A stretch of 64,000 bases of DNA, taken from NCBI RefSeq assembly GCF_012033695.1, contig NZ_JAAVJI010000004.1, positions 186,001 to 250,000 of the forward strand, read 5' to 3'. The translations under genes were made by a program, and so were the position numbers. The notes beneath the pieces are model-generated. The model ran no database searches. It saw nothing but the letters and a program-made list of their open reading frames with translations, and was not told the origin of the DNA. This document shows, in pieces, positions 9,601-19,661 of the stretch. Origin of the DNA: Pseudomonas quercus. Lineage in GTDB: Bacteria; Pseudomonadota; Gammaproteobacteria; Pseudomonadales; Pseudomonadaceae. Each line of letters begins with the position of its first letter. Position 1 is the first letter of the stretch.

Positions 9601-9798
9601 GCACTGTTTGGCGCCATTCCCCTGATGTTCGCCACGGGGTCGGGCGCTGAGCTGCGGCAACCCTTGGGCCTGGTGATGGTGGGCGGTCTGCTGGTGAGCC
9701 AGTTGCTCACCCTGTTTACCACCCCAGTGATCTACCTGTGGTTTGACCGCACCAGCCGTCGCTTCACTCGGCGCACGGCCCAGCAGGTGCAGGCGTGA
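6613..9798 (+). CDS. muxB: RND efflux pump inner-membrane subunit MuxB (MdtB family)
   Basis: The 1061-residue protein is a full RND transporter with 12 predicted membrane segments. It has the [14 protein letters not shown] start and [15 protein letters not shown], whose Asp pair in TM4 carries the proton relay, and two large periplasmic loops. MdtB-type subunits form a mixed trimer with the MdtC type, so this and the next gene make one pump. A low-complexity Ser/Thr/Gly insertion lies in the second periplasmic loop at about residues 775-810 and is not expected from the E. coli homologue. The gene overlaps muxA and muxC by 4 bases each, ensuring coupled translation. Confidence 0.92.
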   Translation: MNISRLFILRPVATTLTMLAIVLAGLIGWRLMPVSALPQVDYPTIRVMTLYPGASPQVMTSAVTAPLERQFGQMPGLDQMASTSSGGASVITLRFSLALNMDVAEQEVQAAINAANNLLPNDLPAPPVYNKVNPADTPVLTIAISSRTLPLPKVNDLVDTRMAQKIAQIGGVGMVSIAGGQRHAVRIKVNPQALASAGLNLADVRTLITASNVNQPKGNFDGPTRVSMLDANDQLRSPEEYADLILAYKNGAPLRLQDVADIVDGAENERLAAWANRNQAVLLNIQRQPGANVIDVVDRVKAVLPTLTASMPAGLDVTVLSDRTQTIRASVHDVQTELLFAIALVVMVTFLFLRRLSATLIPSITVPLSLIGTFGVMYLAGFSVNNLTLMALTIATGFVVDDAIVMLENIARHIEEGETPMQAAIKGARQIGFTLLSLTFSLIAVLIPLLFMGDVVGRLFREFAITLAVAILISLVVSLTLTPMMCARMLKREPPEGEQSRFYKASGAWLDWLVARYATGLAWVLRHQPLTLLVAVATLGLTVVLYLVVPKGFFPVQDTGFIQAVSEAPQAASFQAMGERQQALAEIILKDPAVQSLSSYIGVDGDNATLNSGRLLINLKPHGERDVSAAQVIARLQPQVDQLVGVRLFMQPVQDLTIEDRVSRTQYQFSLASPDADLLADWTGKLVDALNQRPELRDVASDLQDKGLQVYLDIDRDAAMRLGVKVSDITNALYDAFGQRQISTIYTQANQYRVVLQSADGGRIGPEALEQLYVKASASTGSSTSTESQMASGTGSSANGTTDTTTTAGTQVRLSSLARIEQRQAQLAISHLGQFPAVTLSFNLADGVALGNAVEVIEQVQRDIGMPLGVQTEFQGAAAAFQASLSSTLLLVLAAVVTMYIVLGVLYESYIHPITILSTLPSAAVGALLALLISGKDLGMIAIIGIILLIGIVKKNAIMMIDFALEAERGRGLAPEQAIYEAALLRFRPILMTTLAALFGAIPLMFATGSGAELRQPLGLVMVGGLLVSQLLTLFTTPVIYLWFDRTSRRFTRRTAQQVQA

Positions 9799-12700
9799 AC
9801 CTGTCCAGCCCGTTCATTCGGCGCCCGGTCGCTACGCTACTGCTAAGCCTGGCGATCATCCTGCTGGGGGCCGTGAGCTTCAGCCAGCTGTCCGTGGCAC
9901 CGCTGCCGGAGATGGACTTCCCCGTCATTGTGGTCAGCGCCAACCTGGCCGGGGCCAGCCCTGAAGTGATGGCGTCTTCGGTGGCAACCCCGCTGGAGCG
10001 GGCATTCGGTGCCATTTCCGGGGTGACCAGCATGAACAGCCGCTCCAGCCAGGGCTCCACGCGGGTAATCCTGCAATTCGAGCAGGGGCGGGACATCAAC
10101 GGTGCCGCAAGGGATGTGCAGGCAGCCATCAATGCGTCGCGCAACCTGCTGCCCAGCGGCATGAAGAGCATGCCCACCTACAAGAAGATCAACCCCTCCC
10201 AGGCGCCGGTGATGGTGCTGGCGCTGACCTCGCCGGCCCTGGGCAAGGGCAAGCTGTATGACATGGCATCTACCATTCTGTCGCCGACTCTGGCGCAGGT
10301 GAACGGGGTAGGGGAGGTGCAGATCGGCGGCAGCTCGCTGCCTGCTGTGCGCATCGAGCTGGAGCCTGCGCGCCTTAACCAGTACGGCATCGCCCTGGAT
10401 GATGTACGTACCGCCATCGACAACGCCAACGTGCGCCAGCCCAAAGGCTTTGTGGAAGACGCGCAACGGGCCTGGCAAGTGCAGGCCAACGACCAGTTGG
10501 AGCAGGCCAGCGACTACCGCCCGTTGATCATTCGCCAGCAGGACGGCGCCATCCTGCGCCTGGGGGATGTCGCCAAGGTGAGTGATGGCGTGGAAGACCG
10601 TTACAACAGCGGCTTCTACAACCGCCAGGATGCAGTGTTGCTGGTAGTCAACCGCCAGGCCGGCGCCAACATCCTTGAAACGGTGGAAGCGATCAAGGCC
10701 CACCTGCCAGCGTTGCGTTCGCTGTTGCCAGCCAGCGCGCAACTGGACGTGGCCATGGACCGCACCACCGTGATCAAAGCCACCCTGCATGAAGCTGAAC
10801 GCACCCTGCTGATTGCCGTGGTGCTGGTGATACTGGTGGTGTTCCTGTTCCTGGCCAATGGCCGTGCGGCGCTGATCCCCACACTGGCGGTGCCGGTGTC
10901 CCTGATTGGCACCTTTGCGGTGATGTACCTGTACGGTTTTTCCCTGAACAACCTGTCCTTGATGGCGTTGATCCTGGCCACCGGGCTGGTGGTGGATGAC
11001 GCCATTGTGGTGCTGGAGAACATCTCCCGGCACATCGATGAAGGCGTGGCACCCCTGCGCGCAGCTTACCTGGGCGCCAAGGAAGTCGGGTTTACCCTGC
11101 TGGCCATGAACCTGTCCCTGGTAGCGGTGTTTCTGTCCATTCTGTTCATGGGCGGCATTGTGGCCAACCTGTTCCGGGAGTTCTCCATCACCTTGGCTGC
11201 GGCCGTGGTGGTGTCCCTGGTGGTGTCCCTTACCCTCACGCCCATGCTTTGCGCGCGCTGGCTCAAGCCACGGGCGCCCGGCCCGCAGAACCGGCTGGAG
11301 CGCTGGAGCGAAGCCGGCAACCAGCGGCTGATGGCCGGCTACGACCGCACCTTGGGCTGGGTGCTGCGCCACCCGGTGCTCACCTTGCTGTCGTTGCTGG
11401 CCACCATCGTGTTGAATGTGGCGTTGTACGTGGTGGTGCCCAAAACCTTTATGCCGCAGCAGGACACTGGCCAGTTGATGGGCTTTATCCGAGGCGATGA
11501 CGGGCTGTCGTTCACGGTGATGCAACCCAAGATGCACGCCTTCCGCGATGCGATCCTGGCTGACGCCGCCGTGCAAAGCGTGGCGGCCACCCTGGGCGGC
11601 AACAACGGCACCAACAACGCGACAATCCTGGTGCGGCTCAAGCCCCTGGCCGAGCGCAAGGTGTCTGCCCAGCAGGTGATCGACCGGCTGCGCCGGGAGG
11701 TGCCAAAGATCGCTGGCGGCCGCCTGGTGCTGTTCGCGGACCAAGACCTGCAGTTCGGGGGTGCCCGAGACAGCGCTGGCTCTCAGTACCAGTACGTGAT
11801 TCAAAGCGGGGACCTGGCCAGCCTGCGTACCTGGTTCCCCAAGATCGTGACGCTGTTCCGTTCGTTGCCGGAACTCACGTCCATCGACGCCCGCGACGGG
11901 GCAGGCACTGCCCAGGTCACCCTGGTGGTGGACCGGGACCAGGCCAAGCGCTTGGGTGTGGACATGAATACTGTGATGACAGTGCTGAACAACGCCTATA
12001 GCCAACGGCAGATTTCCACCATTTACGACAGCCTGAACCAATACCAGGTGGTGATGGAAATCGACCCCCGCTACGCCCAGGACCCGGTTACCCTGGACCA
12101 GGTGCAGGTGATCACCAGCAGCGGCAAGCGCGTGCCCTTGGCATCCATCGCCCGCTACGAAAACAGCCTGGCCAATGACAGTGTGAGCCATGACGGGCAA
12201 TTTGCCTCCGAGTCCATCTCCTTCGACCTGGCCGAAAACGTACCCCTGGACCGCGCCACGGCGGCCATCGAACGGGGGCTGGCCGGTTTGGGCATACCGG
12301 ACGAACTGATCGTGAAGGCGGGGGGCAATGCCAACGCCTTTATCGATTCCCAGAAAGGCCAGCCTTGGATGATCCTGGGCGCCTTGGTGGGGGTGTACCT
12401 GATTCTGGGCATTCTCTACGAAAGCTATATCCATCCGCTAACCATCCTGTCTACCCTGCCGTCCGCCGGTGTGGGCGCGTTGCTGGCCATCTACCTCACC
12501 GGTGGCGAGTTCAGCCTGATCTCCCTGTTGGGCTTGTTCCTGCTGATAGGGGTGGTGAAGAAAAACGCCATTCTCATGATCGACCTGGCGCTGCAGCTGG
12601 AGCGTGAAGCACAGCTGGCCCCCCTGGAGTCCATCCGCCGTGCCTGCCTGCTGCGCCTGCGGCCCATTCTGATGACGACGCTGGCGGCCGTGCTGGGCGC

Positions 12701-12902
12701 CTTGCCTCTGCTTATGGGCAGCGGCGATGGTGCGGAAATGCGCCGGCCACTGGGTGTGGCGATCATCGGCGGGCTGTTGCTTAGCCAGGTTCTGACCTTG
12801 TACACCACGCCTGTGGTGTACCTTGCCCTTGACCGCCTGCGCCACCGGTTCAACCGCTGGCGCGGCGTACGTACCGATGCCGCTTTGGAAAAACCGCTAT
12901 GA
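9795..12902 (+). CDS. muxC: RND efflux pump inner-membrane subunit MuxC (MdtC family)
   Basis: The 1035-residue protein is the second RND subunit, with 12 membrane segments and the TM4 motif [19 protein letters not shown]. It lacks the Ser/Thr-rich insertion seen in MuxB. MdtC-type subunits are thought to bind the drug while the MdtB type drives proton flow. It starts with [20 protein letters not shown], typical for the family. Its ATG overlaps the muxB stop and its stop overlaps opmB. Confidence 0.92.
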   Translation: MNLSSPFIRRPVATLLLSLAIILLGAVSFSQLSVAPLPEMDFPVIVVSANLAGASPEVMASSVATPLERAFGAISGVTSMNSRSSQGSTRVILQFEQGRDINGAARDVQAAINASRNLLPSGMKSMPTYKKINPSQAPVMVLALTSPALGKGKLYDMASTILSPTLAQVNGVGEVQIGGSSLPAVRIELEPARLNQYGIALDDVRTAIDNANVRQPKGFVEDAQRAWQVQANDQLEQASDYRPLIIRQQDGAILRLGDVAKVSDGVEDRYNSGFYNRQDAVLLVVNRQAGANILETVEAIKAHLPALRSLLPASAQLDVAMDRTTVIKATLHEAERTLLIAVVLVILVVFLFLANGRAALIPTLAVPVSLIGTFAVMYLYGFSLNNLSLMALILATGLVVDDAIVVLENISRHIDEGVAPLRAAYLGAKEVGFTLLAMNLSLVAVFLSILFMGGIVANLFREFSITLAAAVVVSLVVSLTLTPMLCARWLKPRAPGPQNRLERWSEAGNQRLMAGYDRTLGWVLRHPVLTLLSLLATIVLNVALYVVVPKTFMPQQDTGQLMGFIRGDDGLSFTVMQPKMHAFRDAILADAAVQSVAATLGGNNGTNNATILVRLKPLAERKVSAQQVIDRLRREVPKIAGGRLVLFADQDLQFGGARDSAGSQYQYVIQSGDLASLRTWFPKIVTLFRSLPELTSIDARDGAGTAQVTLVVDRDQAKRLGVDMNTVMTVLNNAYSQRQISTIYDSLNQYQVVMEIDPRYAQDPVTLDQVQVITSSGKRVPLASIARYENSLANDSVSHDGQFASESISFDLAENVPLDRATAAIERGLAGLGIPDELIVKAGGNANAFIDSQKGQPWMILGALVGVYLILGILYESYIHPLTILSTLPSAGVGALLAIYLTGGEFSLISLLGLFLLIGVVKKNAILMIDLALQLEREAQLAPLESIRRACLLRLRPILMTTLAAVLGALPLLMGSGDGAEMRRPLGVAIIGGLLLSQVLTLYTTPVVYLALDRLRHRFNRWRGVRTDAALEKPL

Positions 12903-14332
12903 CCTTGCCTGTATCCCTTCGCGTGCGGCACCTGGCGCTGGCCTGCTGTGCAGCCTGGCTGGCCGGTTGTGCCGTAGGCCCCGACTACCAGCGCCCTGCG
13001 CTGGCAACGCCCGCGCAGTTCAAGCAGGCCGAGGGCTGGCGCCAGGCCGCGCCGGCGGACGAGCGTGCTCGGGGTAGCTGGTGGGAGGTGTATCAGGATG
13101 CTCAACTCAATGCCCTGGTCGATGCCTTGAACCGCAATAACCAGACGGTGGCGCAATATGAAGCCCAATACCGCCAGGCACAGGCCTTGGTGCGCAGCGC
13201 CCGTGGGGCGTTCTACCCCAGCCTGGGGCTGAACGTGGGCAAGACCCGGGCGGCCCAGGGCAGTGGTAGCAGTGGGTCGAGCCTGAGCAATGCCAGCAGC
13301 GGCATCCGTGATACCTACAATGCCCAACTGGGCGTAAGCTGGGAAGCCGACCTGTGGGGCAAGCTGCGCCGTGGGCTGGAGGCGGACAAAGCCAATGCCG
13401 GTGCCAGCCAGGCTGACCTGGCCGCCATGCGCCTGAGCCTGCAATCCCAGCTGGTGCAGGACTACTTGCAGGTTCGCGTGCTGGATGAACAGAAACGGTT
13501 GCTCGAAGCCACTGTGGATGCCTACCAGCGCTCCCTCACGCTCACGCAGAACCAGTACCGTGCTGGGGTGGCGGGCAGCGATGCCACCGCGCAGGCTCGC
13601 ACCCAACTCAAAACCACCCAGGCGGACCTGGTAGACCTGCAGTGGCAGCGTGCACAGCTTGAAAATGCCATTGCTGTATTAATGGGGCAGGCTCCGGCCA
13701 CCTTCAGCCTGGCTGAAGCCAAACAGGTGCCTGCCTTGCCAGAGGTGCCGGTGGGCGTACCTTCCCAATGGCTGGAAAGGCGCCCGGACATTGCCGCCGC
13801 CGAGCGTTCTGTCATCGCCGCCAATGCACAGATCGGGGTGGCCAAGGCCGCGTACTACCCAGACTTCACCCTGAGCATGAGCGGTGGCTACAGCTCCAGC
13901 ACCTCGTCCAACTGGTTCACCTTGCCCAACCGCTTCTGGTCGGTGGGGCCGGAACTGGCCCTCACTCTTTTCGATGGTGGGCAGCGTTCGGCAGAGGTAG
14001 AGCGGACCGAAGCAGCCTACGACCAGACCGTGGCCCAATACCGACAGACCGTGCTGGATGGCATGCGTGAGGTAGAGGATTACCTGAGCCAGATGAAGGT
14101 GTACGGCAATGAAGCGGCTTTACGTGACGAGGCCCTGGCTGCCGCACGGGATTCGCTGCGCATGACCACCAACCAATACCGCGCAGGGCTGATTGGCTAC
14201 CTGGATGTGGTGACGGTGCAAGCCACGGCATTGAGCAATGAGCGCAGTGTGCTCAGCCTGCTGCAAAGCCGCCTGGTGGCCAGCGTGAACCTGATTGTCG
14301 CCCTGGGCGGTGGCTGGAACGCTGAGCAATAA
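12899..14332 (+). CDS. opmB: outer-membrane efflux channel lipoprotein OpmB (OprM/NodT family)
   Basis: The 477-residue protein has a lipoprotein signal ending in LAGC (Cys24) followed by AVGPDYQRP, the standard N-terminus of OprM-type factors. Two long helical repeats (ALNRNNQTVAQYEAQYRQAQ and later DGMREVEDYLSQMKVYGNEA) make the periplasmic tunnel. It forms the trimeric exit duct for the MuxABC pump. It overlaps muxC by 4 bases and closes the operon. The REP array begins right after its stop. Confidence 0.92.
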   Translation: MTLPVSLRVRHLALACCAAWLAGCAVGPDYQRPALATPAQFKQAEGWRQAAPADERARGSWWEVYQDAQLNALVDALNRNNQTVAQYEAQYRQAQALVRSARGAFYPSLGLNVGKTRAAQGSGSSGSSLSNASSGIRDTYNAQLGVSWEADLWGKLRRGLEADKANAGASQADLAAMRLSLQSQLVQDYLQVRVLDEQKRLLEATVDAYQRSLTLTQNQYRAGVAGSDATAQARTQLKTTQADLVDLQWQRAQLENAIAVLMGQAPATFSLAEAKQVPALPEVPVGVPSQWLERRPDIAAAERSVIAANAQIGVAKAAYYPDFTLSMSGGYSSSTSSNWFTLPNRFWSVGPELALTLFDGGQRSAEVERTEAAYDQTVAQYRQTVLDGMREVEDYLSQMKVYGNEAALRDEALAAARDSLRMTTNQYRAGLIGYLDVVTVQATALSNERSVLSLLQSRLVASVNLIVALGGGWNAEQ

Positions 14333-14345
14333 TCTGTACTGCCGT

Positions 14346-15130
14346 TCATTCGCTGGCTATGGCCAGCTCCAGAGGCTAGCCGTGCGCTATTTACTGTAGG
14401 ACTGGTCGCAGCCGAAGGCGGAGGCCGGGAAAGTTCGCTGGCTACCGCCAGCTCCCACAGGAGCTAAGCGTGCGCTACTCACTGTAGGACGGGTCGTAGC
14501 CGAAGGCGGAAGCCGGGAAGAGTTCGCTGGCTACCGCCAGCTCCCACAGGAGCTAAGCGTGCGCTATTCACTGTAGGACGGGTCGTAGCCGAAGGCGGAG
14601 GCCGGGAAGAGTTCGCTGGCTATGGCCAGCTCCCACAGAGGCTAACCGTGCGCTATTCACTGTAGGACTGGTCGTAGCCGAAGGCGGAGGCCGGGAAGAG
14701 TTCGCTGGCTATGGCCAGCTCCCACAGAGGCTAACCGTGCGCTATTCACTGTAGGACTGGTCGTAGCCGAAGGCGGAGGCCGGGAAAGTTCGCTGGCTAC
14801 CGCCAGCTCCCACAGGAGCTAAGCGTGCGCTATTCACTGTAGGACTGGTCGTAGCCGAAGGCGGAGGCCGGGAAAGTTCGCTGGCTATGGCCAGCTCCCA
14901 CAGAGGTTGGCCATGCGCTACTCACTGTAGAACGGGCCGTAGCCAAAGGCGGAGGCTGGGAAAATTCGCTGGCTCTGGCCAGCTCGCTACTCACTGTAGG
15001 ACGGGTCGGAGCCGAAGGCGGAGGCCGGGAAAAGTTCGCCGGCTATCGCCAGCTCCTACAGAAACTGGCCGTGCATCGCTAGCTGTGGAACTGTGGAACT
15101 GGATGGAGCCGAAGACGGAGGCCGGAAACT
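14346..15130. repeat. tandem array of nine REP-like units, period about 88-89 bp
   Basis: Units begin near 14349, 14433, 14522, 14611, 14700, 14788, 14876, 14963 and 15034. The inner units are 88-89 bp, and the first and eighth are shortened. Each carries a hairpin GCTGGC-NANN-GCCAGC, then an ACTGTAGGAC(T/G)GGTCGTAGCC segment and AAGGCGGAGGCCGGGAA. The loop alternates between TACC and TATG while the arms stay paired, so structure is conserved over sequence. Single copies of the GCCGAAGGCGGAGGCCGGGAA end occur at 36331 and 45715. It fills the gap between opmB and the glycine-rich gene. No coding signal was seen. Confidence 0.9.
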
Positions 15131-15148
15131 GTTGATGCGCCGTATATG

Positions 15149-15171
15149 AAAAACCGGCCACAGGGGCCGGT
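15149..15171 (-). terminator. rho-independent terminator of the glycine-rich gene
   Basis: On the minus strand, ACCGGCC and GGCCGGT form a 7-bp GC stem with a 5-base loop, followed by TTTTTCAT, 20 bases after the stop of the leftward gene at 15191. Confidence 0.8.
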
Positions 15172-15190
15172 CTTCATTGCAGGCAACGTG

Positions 15191-15496
15191 TCACTTGCCA
15201 GCACCACCGCCGCCAGCCGCACCACCACCGGCACCGCCGCCGCCCGCACCGCCATCGCTGGCACCGCCGCCGCCTGTGCCATTGCTCATGCCGCCGGCCC
15301 CTGTGCCCGGGGTGCCGGGCGTACTTTGGCCCATGCCAGCAGCATCGCTACCATTGCCGCCACCGGTGGTGCCGGGGTTAGTTTGGTTGCCGCTGCTGGG
15401 CGGTGTGGTGCTGGTGGAATCAGCCGCGATAGCGCCAAGGGACGAGGCGCCCAACAGGCCGGCCAGTGCCAGGCCAGCCAATGTTTTCATGTTCAT
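15191..15496 (-). CDS. small secreted glycine-rich protein
   Basis: The ATG at 15496 has GGAG seven bases upstream, better than the TTG two codons earlier. The 101-residue product has a clear signal peptide (MNMKTLAGLALAGLLGASSL, cleavage after AIAA). A Thr/Ser/Pro/Asn stretch follows, then a C-terminal half almost wholly Gly/Ala with a terminal Lys. Such tails are disordered and often associate with the cell surface. No family was recognised. It is monocistronic with its own terminator. The repetitive GC-rich codons could also be prone to sequencing error. Confidence 0.65.
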   Translation of the reverse strand: MNMKTLAGLALAGLLGASSLGAIAADSTSTTPPSSGNQTNPGTTGGGNGSDAAGMGQSTPGTPGTGAGGMSNGTGGGGASDGGAGGGGAGGGAAGGGGAGK

Positions 15497-15603
15497 GGTC
15501 AATCTCCGCAGGGTGGGGATTACCTCTACTTGGGCGCGCTACTAAGGGCGAGGTGCCTTAATGCCGACGGGCGGTACGTTAACAAATGTGTCAAGGCACT
15601 GTG

Positions 15604-17019
15604 TCAAGGCAATGTACCCATGCTCGCGTTGCTCGGCCATCCGCCCCCCAAGGCCTTGTACAGCTGTACCTGGTTCAACAGCCGTTGAGTGGCACTGGAC
15701 ACTTGCGCGCTTTGGGTCTCTAGCAAGGCGCGCTGTACATTGAGCACATTCAGGAAATCGATGGCCCCTTCCTGGTAGCGCTGGCGGGCTACCGACAAGG
15801 CGCGCTCATTCTGGGTGACCGCTTGTGCCAAGGCTTGCTGGTGCTGGCGCTCGGCAGCGGCGTCGGTCAAGGCATTGTCCACTTCATGCCAGGCGGCCAG
15901 CACCGTGCGCCGGTAATCGATGGCGGCTGCTTGCTGCTCCTGCTCGCGCAATGCCAGTGTGCCGGTCAGGCGACCCCCCTGGAAAATCGGCAGGTACAGG
16001 CTAGGGCCATAGGACCAGTCGCGCGCGCCCCAGTCACCCAGGTCAGCGCCACCTAGCGCCTGCGTACCTACACTGGCCCCCAGGGTCAGGCGCGGATAGA
16101 AATCAGCCTGTGCGGCGCCGGTGGCGGCAACCGCGCGGTGGAGGGCGGCTTCGCTACGCTGGATATCCGGCCTGCGGCGGGCCAGTTCCGACGGCACGCC
16201 CAAGGCAATGGCCTCGTCGGGCGCGGGCAAAGGCTTTGGCTCGATCAGTTCAGCCTGAAGCGTTCGGGGTGGTTGCCCTAGCAGGGCGCTCAAGGCATTG
16301 ATCAAGCGTGCCTGCTGCGCGCCCAGCACTGGCAGCCGTGCAGAAATGGTTGCAACCTGTGCGGCGGCGTTAGCCATATCCAGCTGAGTGGTCACGCCAT
16401 TGTCAAAGCGGCTCTGGGTAAGGGCTTGGCTGCGCTCGGCGATGTCCAGGTTCTGCCGTGTGACCGCCAGTTGGGCTTGCACGCCGCGCAGTTGCAGATA
16501 ATCACTGGCGGTCTCGGCCGTCAGGCTCAGCAGCAGGCCATTACGCTCCGCCTGGCTCACGGCAACCTGAGCGTCGGCGGCTTCGACCTGCCGGCGCACG
16601 CGGCCCCACAGGTCCACTTCCCAACTGGCGTCTGCGGCCAATGTCCAGAGTTCGAACGGGGCCTGCCCAGCGCGGCCGGAGGGGTCGTTCAGGCCTTCGC
16701 CACTGTTGCGCTCCCGGCTGTAGCTGGCTTGCCCAGACAGGGTTGGCAGGCGGTCGCCGGCGCTGATGTTGCGCACCAGGCGGCTCTGCGCCAAGCGGTT
16801 GGCCGCCAGTTGCAGGTCCAGGTTGCTGGCTGCGACCTGTTCTACCAACCGGTCCAGCTGCGGGTCGCCCAGTTGTGTCCACCCGTGGGTGTCGACGTTG
16901 CCGTGGCCCTGGTCCGCAAGCCACTGCGAGGGCAGCGCCGCCTGAGGCGGCTCATAGTGCGGCCCGACCGTGCAGCCCGTAAGTACCACCACGCCCATGG
17001 CCCACGCCCAGCCTCTCAT
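15604..17019 (-). CDS. outer-membrane efflux channel lipoprotein (NodT/OprM family)
   Basis: The 471-residue protein starts with a lipoprotein signal ending in LTGC (Cys16) and TVGPHYEPP, then two repeats of the outer-membrane-factor helical hairpin. It is the exit duct of a three-gene efflux system, with the HlyD-type adaptor and the MFS pump upstream in the same direction. Its ATG overlaps the adaptor stop (ATGA), with GAGGGTGA as ribosome-binding sequence. The substrate is unknown; related systems carry fusaric acid, fatty acids, salicylate or other aromatic acids. Confidence 0.9.
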   Translation of the reverse strand: MRGWAWAMGVVVLTGCTVGPHYEPPQAALPSQWLADQGHGNVDTHGWTQLGDPQLDRLVEQVAASNLDLQLAANRLAQSRLVRNISAGDRLPTLSGQASYSRERNSGEGLNDPSGRAGQAPFELWTLAADASWEVDLWGRVRRQVEAADAQVAVSQAERNGLLLSLTAETASDYLQLRGVQAQLAVTRQNLDIAERSQALTQSRFDNGVTTQLDMANAAAQVATISARLPVLGAQQARLINALSALLGQPPRTLQAELIEPKPLPAPDEAIALGVPSELARRRPDIQRSEAALHRAVAATGAAQADFYPRLTLGASVGTQALGGADLGDWGARDWSYGPSLYLPIFQGGRLTGTLALREQEQQAAAIDYRRTVLAAWHEVDNALTDAAAERQHQQALAQAVTQNERALSVARQRYQEGAIDFLNVLNVQRALLETQSAQVSSATQRLLNQVQLYKALGGGWPSNASMGTLP

Positions 17020-18044
17020 TGGTCACCCTCGCTGATGTCCACGTCTACCACCACCGACATGCCCACCCGCAGGCGCTGCAAGGCGTCGGGTGTCTCGTCG
17101 AAGCGGATTTTCACGGGAATGCGCTGCACCACCTTGGTGAAGTTGCCGGTGGCATTGTCGGGCACAATGGCGGAAAAACTCAGCCCGGTCGCCGGGGCCA
17201 GACTCTCCAGGTGGCCCCGCAAGGGCTGGTCTGGGTGGCTGTCCACCCGAAGGCTCACAGGTTGGTTTGCACGCATGTGGGCCAGTTGGGTTTCACGGAA
17301 ATTGGCGATCACATACAGGTCCGTGGGCACAACAGCCATCAGCGGCGTACCCAGGGGCACGTAGGCACCCACGCGCGCCGAACGCTGGCCGATCAGCCCG
17401 TCGACCGGGGCTACCAGGCGCGTCCATGACAGGTTCAGGTCCGCCTGGCGCAAGTCCGCTCGGGCCTTGTCCAGCGTGGCCTGGGCCACCTCCAGCTGCG
17501 CCTTGAGCACATCCAGGCTGCGCGCCGCCGCCACCTGCGCGGCGGCATCGCGATCACGGGCTGCCTGGGCGCCCAGCAGGTCAGCCTCTGAGCGCTGACG
17601 CTCCTGCTGGGTCCCGGCACCGCTGTTGGACAGGTTCAGGTAGCGCCGGGCATTGGCCTGGGCATAGTTGAGCGAGGCGTCAGCGGCCCGAACCGTGGCC
17701 CCGGCCTGATTGATCACGGCCACTTGCCGGGCGATACCGGCTTGCAAGTGTTTAAGCTCGGCTTCAGCGCCAGCCACGTTGGCCCGGGCCGCCGCTTGGG
17801 CTGCCAGGTATTCGCTGTCGTCCAGCCGCGCCAGCAACTGCCCAGCCTGCACTTTCTGGTTATCCTCTACGGCCACCTCAACCACCTGGCCGGGCAGGCG
17901 AGGGGCAATCAGCACCGAGTCGGCACGAATGTAAGCGTCATCTGTGCGCTCCACCGAGCCGGTGGCGGTCAGCCGCCAGCCGGCGTAGGCCACGCAGGCG
18001 ACCACCGCCAGCACGGCCAGGGAAATAGAGGTTCTGTGTGTCAT
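17016..18044 (-). CDS. HlyD/EmrA-type efflux adaptor
   Basis: The 342-residue protein has one N-terminal membrane anchor (ISLAVLAVVACVAYAGWRL). It is followed by the first lipoyl half (LPGQVVEVAVEDNQKVQAGQ), a long Ala/Gln-rich coiled coil, the second lipoyl half (LVAPVDGLIGQRSARVGAYV) and a beta-barrel. This is the EmrA/FusE adaptor layout that links a DHA2 MFS pump to an outer-membrane duct. It overlaps both neighbours by 4 bases, so the three genes are one transcription and translation unit. Confidence 0.9.
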   Translation of the reverse strand: MTHRTSISLAVLAVVACVAYAGWRLTATGSVERTDDAYIRADSVLIAPRLPGQVVEVAVEDNQKVQAGQLLARLDDSEYLAAQAAARANVAGAEAELKHLQAGIARQVAVINQAGATVRAADASLNYAQANARRYLNLSNSGAGTQQERQRSEADLLGAQAARDRDAAAQVAAARSLDVLKAQLEVAQATLDKARADLRQADLNLSWTRLVAPVDGLIGQRSARVGAYVPLGTPLMAVVPTDLYVIANFRETQLAHMRANQPVSLRVDSHPDQPLRGHLESLAPATGLSFSAIVPDNATGNFTKVVQRIPVKIRFDETPDALQRLRVGMSVVVDVDISEGDQ

Positions 18045-19564
18045 GTAGGTACCGGAGGTTGCGGTGGGTAGGCACGCACGGGAAGGGTGACCAGAATCAC
18101 CACCATAGCGACGGCAACCGCGATCACGGCCAGCCAGGCATCAGCGAAGGTCAGGGTGAACGCCTGCTGGCGCACACGCTCAGCGATATTCAGCACCTGC
18201 TCGGGCGGCAGTGACGGCAGGCGTTGGGTGGCCTGGTCCAGCAGGGTATTGGCGTGCAGGTGTTCGCGGTGCGTGATGAAGTTTTCCAGTACCACCCCGG
18301 CCGCCACCGAGGCCAGCCCCCGCAGGCTGTTGACCATGGCCGACGCAAAGGGGCCTTCCAGCGGATGAATCACTCCCGTGGCCAGCATCAGCAGGGGGAC
18401 CACCACCATGGGTTGCCCGAACGTATGCAGCACTTGCAGCGGATAGAAGTCGTCGCGTATCCACTCACTGGTCACCTGGGAGGCCAGCAGGGTGGCGGTG
18501 CTTAGCAGCACCAGCCCCAGGCCGATCACGTAGCGGGCGTCTACCCAGTTACGGTTGATCACGAAGGCCACCAAGGGCGCGATCACCAACTGGGGCAGGG
18601 CGATAGCAAGGGCCAGCGGCATGGTTTGCAAAGGCCGGTAACCCTGCACGCCGGCCAGGTACGCCGAGGGAATGGCACTGCCGGCCAAGCCCAGGAACAT
18701 GAACAGCACCAGGGTGCAGATGCCAAAGGCGAAGTTGCGCCGGCCCAGCAGTTGCAGCTTGAACAAGGGGAGGGGGTGGAACCACTCGTTGAGCACGAAC
18801 AAAGGCAGGCACACCGCTGCGCCCAGCAGGGTATAGGTGATCAGCGGGGCGTTGAACCAGTCATGTCGTTCACCCTGGGTCAGCCCAATGATCAGCAGGG
18901 TCAGCCCACCCGCTCCCAGCAGCGCCCCACGCCAATCGAACTGGCGCAGGCGCTCAAGGCGCAAGGGGTCCTGTGGCAGGCCGTAGGCGATCAGGGCGCC
19001 GCCCAGCAGGCAGGGGGGGATGATCTGCCACATCAGCAGGCGCCAGTCGGCGTTTTCGGTCCAGAGGGCCGCCAAGGGCAGGGCCAGGTTGGGGCCGAAG
19101 GTGGCCGTGAGGGCATAGGCCGACAGCCCATACAGCTTGATGTGCCAAGGCAGAAAGCGCAGGGCTGCCGTCATCAGCAGGGGCGGCAGCGCACCGCCGG
19201 CCAGGCCCTGAAGCACGCGCAGCACCAGCAGGGTGGAAAAGTTGGGCGCCAAGGGGGCCAGTACGCCCAGCACACCAAACGCTACCGTGGCCACCACGGC
19301 AAACCGGCGCAGCGAAAACGTGACTGCAAACCACGGGGCAAGCAGCATGGCCGACACTTCGGCCGCCGCATACACCGAGCTGAACCAGGTGCCTTCGTCA
19401 TGGCCCAGGCCGAACGCGCCAAGCAGGTCCGCCAGCGCAATGTCGGTCACCCGGTCATTGATGCCTGAGGTCAACGCTGCCAGCAGCACGCCCACCAGGC
19501 CAAGCGCCAACCGCCCAGTAAAGGGGGCTGGGGAGGGCGGTGGTGGGGGTGTAGGTGCGTTCAC
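18041..19564 (-). CDS. DHA2-family MFS drug exporter (EmrB type)
   Basis: I place the start at a GTG (19564) with AAGG upstream; this gives 507 residues and avoids a long unlikely N-terminus that would run through the palindromic operator. It begins NAPTPPPPPSPAPFTGRLAL and then has about 14 hydrophobic segments typical of the DHA2 exporters, with a long C-terminal helix region. Proton-driven export with the two downstream partners would carry substrate across both membranes. It is the first gene of an operon divergent from an IclR-type regulator, which is its likely controller. Confidence 0.88.
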   Translation of the reverse strand: MNAPTPPPPPSPAPFTGRLALGLVGVLLAALTSGINDRVTDIALADLLGAFGLGHDEGTWFSSVYAAAEVSAMLLAPWFAVTFSLRRFAVVATVAFGVLGVLAPLAPNFSTLLVLRVLQGLAGGALPPLLMTAALRFLPWHIKLYGLSAYALTATFGPNLALPLAALWTENADWRLLMWQIIPPCLLGGALIAYGLPQDPLRLERLRQFDWRGALLGAGGLTLLIIGLTQGERHDWFNAPLITYTLLGAAVCLPLFVLNEWFHPLPLFKLQLLGRRNFAFGICTLVLFMFLGLAGSAIPSAYLAGVQGYRPLQTMPLALAIALPQLVIAPLVAFVINRNWVDARYVIGLGLVLLSTATLLASQVTSEWIRDDFYPLQVLHTFGQPMVVVPLLMLATGVIHPLEGPFASAMVNSLRGLASVAAGVVLENFITHREHLHANTLLDQATQRLPSLPPEQVLNIAERVRQQAFTLTFADAWLAVIAVAVAMVVILVTLPVRAYPPQPPVPT

Positions 19565-19620
19565 GAAGGGCCTTGAGAGAGGGAAACGTTCAGAAAAGAG
19601 AAAGCTTCGTGTAGGAAATT

Positions 19621-19637
19621 TCGGTACAGTGTACCGA
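19621..19637. promoter_or_regulatory. perfect palindrome, likely IclR-family operator
   Basis: TCGGTACAGTGTACCGA has perfect 8-bp arms around one base. It lies 24 bases upstream of the iclR-type ATG and 57 bases upstream of the divergent MFS start. IclR-family proteins bind short palindromes of this kind, so it probably serves both promoters. Confidence 0.7.
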
Positions 19638-19661
19638 CCAGCAATACAGGGAGCAACGCGC

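Noticed and set aside
9843-12434. Very long open frame (863 codons) antisense to muxC
   Set aside because: High-GC codon bias leaves the opposite strand open. The translation is His/Gln/Gly-rich with no domain, while the sense strand encodes an unmistakable RND pump.
14346-15130. CRISPR array
   Set aside because: Units are contiguous near-identical copies without unique spacers and have internal hairpins; no cas genes are near.
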